Shown here: positions 6,406-6,452 of the stretch, piece by piece
Layout: every line of letters begins with the position of its first letter
How positions within the stretch are numbered: position 1 is the stretch's first letter
Source of the DNA: an uncultured Bacillota bacterium
GTDB taxonomy: Bacteria > Bacillota > Clostridia > Peptostreptococcales > Anaerovoracaceae
NCBI GenBank assembly: GCA_946408315.1
Contig: CAMJRV010000139.1
Location: 1 to 6,452 of the forward strand
Direction: 5' to 3'
Length of the DNA stretch: 6,452 nucleotides
Notes under the pieces: generated by a model
The model's database searches: none
What the model was told of the DNA's origin: nothing
Seen by the model: the letters and a program-made list of their open reading frames with translations, nothing else
Position numbers and translations under genes: made by a program

Positions 6406-6448
6406 TTCCTCCTCCAGGTACAGTGGGAACATACAAAGAGGAGGAATC
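6403..6448. repeat. Inverted repeat of GAGGAGGAA(A)TC in the upstream region
   Basis: GATTTCCTCCTC (6403-6414) and GAGGAGGAATC (6438-6448) are inverted copies differing by one base (an A indel), separated by 23 bases. As RNA from the plus strand, the arms would form nine consecutive pairs, a one-base bulge and two more pairs, enclosing the GAGGAGG ribosome-binding-like sequence at 6438-6444. The arms may instead be an operator half-site pair or two independent purine-rich stretches. Confidence 0.4.
6438..6444 (+). promoter_or_regulatory. Probable plus-strand ribosome binding site for a gene starting at or just beyond the right edge
   Basis: GAGGAGG on the plus strand is followed by exactly 8 bases (AATCTATT) up to the window end. 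The permease gene here has AGGAGG followed by 8 similar AT-rich bases before its ATG, so a start codon immediately after position 6452 is plausible. That would make the region 6371-6452 a divergent intergenic space. The evidence is indirect because the gene itself is outside the window. Confidence 0.4.
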
Positions 6449-6452
6449 TATT

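Noticed and set aside
6371..6452. Sigma-70 or sigma-54 promoter upstream of the aminotransferase
   Set aside because: No convincing -35/-10 pair or GG-N10-GC element was found on either strand; only weak partial matches.

Overview
The window is a compact block of six genes, all on the minus strand, with one possible divergent gene starting just beyond the right edge. Strong purine-rich ribosome binding sites (GGAGG type), short intergenic gaps, moderate GC content and the gene set (a B12-dependent mutase, a small Fe-S-type flavoprotein, a short HyuA-type ATPase) point to an anaerobic, amino-acid-fermenting member of the Bacillota (Clostridia). That placement is inference, since no taxonomic marker gene is present.

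Layout in transcription order, from the right: a class III PLP aminotransferase of the glutamate-1-semialdehyde aminomutase type (6370-5051); a flavodoxin-fold NAD(P)H-dependent reductase with a compact four-cysteine motif, overlapping it by 4 bases (5054-4494); a 587-residue single-chain adenosylcobalamin mutase-like protein, made of a MutE-type barrel fused to a C-terminal B12-binding domain (4380-2617); a ten-helix EamA/DMT permease (2518-1463); an 89-residue protein that looks winged-helix-like (1444-1175); a perfect 11-bp GC-rich hairpin (1115-1142); and the N-terminal 348 residues of a short-form hydantoinase/oxoprolinase A (HyuA) family ATPase that runs off the left edge (1046-1).

The genes read as one catabolic operon. 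A substrate would be moved by the permease and its carbon skeleton or amino group rearranged by the B12 enzyme. Transamination would be done by the aminotransferase, with the flavoprotein supplying electrons. The HyuA-type actin-like ATPase could hydrolyse an amide or lactam, or could act as a reactivase for the B12 enzyme. The substrate cannot be named. The mutase barrel can be aligned by eye with glutamate mutase E, but the residues that hold glutamate there appear to be replaced, so this is probably a mutase of different and possibly undescribed specificity. This is the most interesting point of the window.

No RNA gene, insertion sequence, CRISPR array or origin was seen. No intergenic gap exceeds about 130 bases.
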